In this document: positions 61,389-64,000 of the stretch, piece after piece
Numbering within the stretch: the stretch's first letter is position 1
Layout: every line of letters begins with the position of its first letter
NCBI RefSeq assembly: GCF_021245735.1
Contig: NZ_JAJISB010000028.1
Coordinates: 30,172-94,171, forward strand
DNA from: Brevibacillus daliensis
Lineage (GTDB): Bacteria; Bacillota; Bacilli; Brevibacillales; Brevibacillaceae
DNA: 64,000 nt
Reading direction: 5' to 3'
Program-made: the position numbers and the translations under genes
Notes under the pieces: model-generated
What the model saw: only the letters and a program-made list of their open reading frames with translations
The model's database searches: none
Told to the model about the DNA's origin: nothing

Positions 61389-61517
61389 TCCCTATGACCC
61401 ACTCACTTTCAGTAAAAAGAAAACGATTACCTCCTTGTATATTTTGTGAGGTATCTACATATAATCCTTTGGGCTTTTTATCCAATAGGATTAAAATTGA
61501 AAAACGGGGGAATTAAG

Positions 61518-61994
61518 ATGTCTGAAAAAGAAGTTATTCTTACACCAGAAGGTCTAGCTAAGTTAGAGAACGAGCTAGAAGAATTAAAAACAGTAAAGCG
61601 TAAAGAAGTAGCTGCTCGCATTAAAGAAGCGATCAGCTTTGGTGATATTAGTGAAAACTCTGAGTATGAGGAAGCGAAAAATGAACAAGCGTTCATTGAA
61701 GGGCGTATTCTTACTCTAGAAAAAATGTTGCGCAATGCTCGTATCATTACAAATAAAGATGTAGATACAGGCGTTGTTAACGTTGGTGCTACTGTTCGTT
61801 TGAAAGACCTAGAGTTTGGCGATGTTGTAGAATACACTATTGTAGGTTCAGCGGAATCTGATCCAATGAATAACAAGATTTCTAACGAGTCACCTGTAGG
61901 TCAGGCGCTTCTAGGTAAAGCTAAAGGTTCAACTGTTGACGTAAACGTACCAGCAGGCGTGATCCAATACGAAATTCTTGATATTACATTATAA
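61518..61994 (+). CDS. greA: Transcription elongation factor GreA
   Basis: A 158-residue factor of standard length: an N-terminal antiparallel coiled coil ([38 protein letters not shown], with the acidic tip) and a C-terminal FKBP-like domain ([18 protein letters not shown]). It stimulates RNA cleavage in backtracked RNA polymerase. ATG 61518 has CGGGGG upstream; an upstream in-frame ATG at 61446 lacks a site. In B. subtilis greA is elsewhere on the chromosome. Confidence 0.96.
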   Translation: MSEKEVILTPEGLAKLENELEELKTVKRKEVAARIKEAISFGDISENSEYEEAKNEQAFIEGRILTLEKMLRNARIITNKDVDTGVVNVGATVRLKDLEFGDVVEYTIVGSAESDPMNNKISNESPVGQALLGKAKGSTVDVNVPAGVIQYEILDITL

Positions 61995-62018
61995 AAAGCT
62001 AACGTTGCTTGATTAAGA

Positions 62019-62053
62019 GGCGTACCTATCGTTTAGAGGGTACGCCATAAACC
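62019..62053 (+). terminator. Terminator of greA
   Basis: GGCGTACC / GGTACGCC stem; a T6 run occurs about ten bases after the stem, so termination may be partial. Confidence 0.7.
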
Positions 62054-62089
62054 TATTTTTTGGGAGTAGCAGCGCGGTTTAAGGAGTGA

Positions 62090-63628
<1,539 letters not shown>

Positions 63629-63645
63629 AATAGTATTTTCAACAG

Positions 63646-63684
63646 AAAAAAGCAACTGGAGAGAGTTCTCTGGTTGCTTTTTTC
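63646..63684 (+). terminator. Terminator of lysS
   Basis: AAAAAAGCAAC / GTTGCTTTTTT with an inner GGAGA/TCTCT pairing and a T-run. Confidence 0.92.
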
Positions 63685-63775
63685 GTTTCACATGCCTATC
63701 ATAAGGAAGTTGTTTATCGTCATGTTTCGCTTTTAAATTACACTAAATCTTTTTTAAAATAAACGAAAAAAGGTA

Positions 63776-64000
63776 TTGATTTATTATAGATCGATATGCT
63801 ATAGTTATAAATGTTCTCACCGAGGACATAACGAAATAACAAAAAACACTTCGAAAAAAAGTGTTGCATCAAATAACTCGATGTGGTAAATTGATTAAGT
63901 CGCTTCCGAAAAAAGATGTTGACAAACTAATTGAGTTTTTGATATAATATAAGAGTTGTTGTTCTTTGAAAACTGAACAGTGAAATGTTTGAATGAAACA
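63776..64000 (+). promoter_or_regulatory. Tandem promoters and leader of an rRNA operon
   Basis: Three promoter-like pairs: TTGATT (63776)-18-TATAGT (63800), TTGCAT (63864)-17-TAAATT (63887) and the best, TTGACA (63919)-18-TATAAT (63943). After the last comes GTTCTTTGAAAACTGAACAG, the leader sequence characteristic of Bacillales rRNA operons just before 16S. The 16S gene itself must start beyond the right edge. A small AACACTT/AAGTGTT hairpin lies at 63846-63867. Confidence 0.85.

Overview
The window looks like a chromosomal segment of an endospore-forming, low-GC Gram-positive bacterium, most likely Brevibacillus (B. laterosporus-like) or a close Paenibacillaceae relative. This rests on the gene backbone, which follows the Bacillus subtilis order yabM-yabN(mazG)-yabO(rqcP)-yabP-yabQ-divIC-spoIIE-yabS-yabT-tilS-hpt-ftsH ... 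coaX-hslO-yacD-cysK-pabB-pabA-pabC-folP-folB-folK-yazB-dusB ... lysS, then an rRNA operon promoter. The species is inferred from gene content, not from an alignment.

Layout. 1-14 kb: ribosome quality control, spore-coat/cortex, division and sporulation genes, two threonine/serine exporter halves, tilS, hpt and ftsH. 14-26 kb: an accessory insertion relative to B. subtilis with a HAD phosphatase, nadA, a PCYCGC-motif lipoprotein, a Zur-regulated zinc uptake locus (znuA, an SmtB/ArsR-type sensor, znuC, znuB, zur), a secreted protein built of two tandem copies, then nadB-nadC-coaX. 26-29.4 kb, minus strand: a PheC-like solute-binding protein and a chemoreceptor preceded by a clear c-di-GMP-I riboswitch with terminator.

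29.4-46.7 kb: two consecutive Tad/Flp-type secretion gene sets on the plus strand. The first is complete (CpaB, TadZ, TadA, TadB, TadC, a 58-residue Flp pilin, a prepilin peptidase, TadE- and TadG-like proteins). The second has its own CpaB-, TadA-, TadB- and TadC-like genes. It also has two ParA/TadZ-like proteins with ruined Walker A motifs and a run of small single-span membrane proteins without visible prepilin cleavage sites, and it has no prepilin peptidase. Three small genes of unknown function lie between the sets. This second set is the best candidate for an undescribed system.

46.8-50.8 kb: an ECF sigma factor with its DUF4309-like anti-sigma partner (minus strand), an extra sigma-70-type factor with a long leader, a structured intergenic region and an HxlR-type redox regulator. 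51-64 kb: hslO, a broken acetyltransferase gene interrupted by a dispersed repeat, a PrsA/YacD-like foldase, cysK, the folate operon, dusB, greA, lysS and three tandem rRNA-type promoters at the right edge.

Two families of short dispersed repeats are visible, each with two copies in the window: an 86-bp element placed just behind terminators (4247 and 54773) and a roughly 110-bp element (50866 and 52260). No insertion sequence transposase, CRISPR array, tRNA or rRNA gene body was found.
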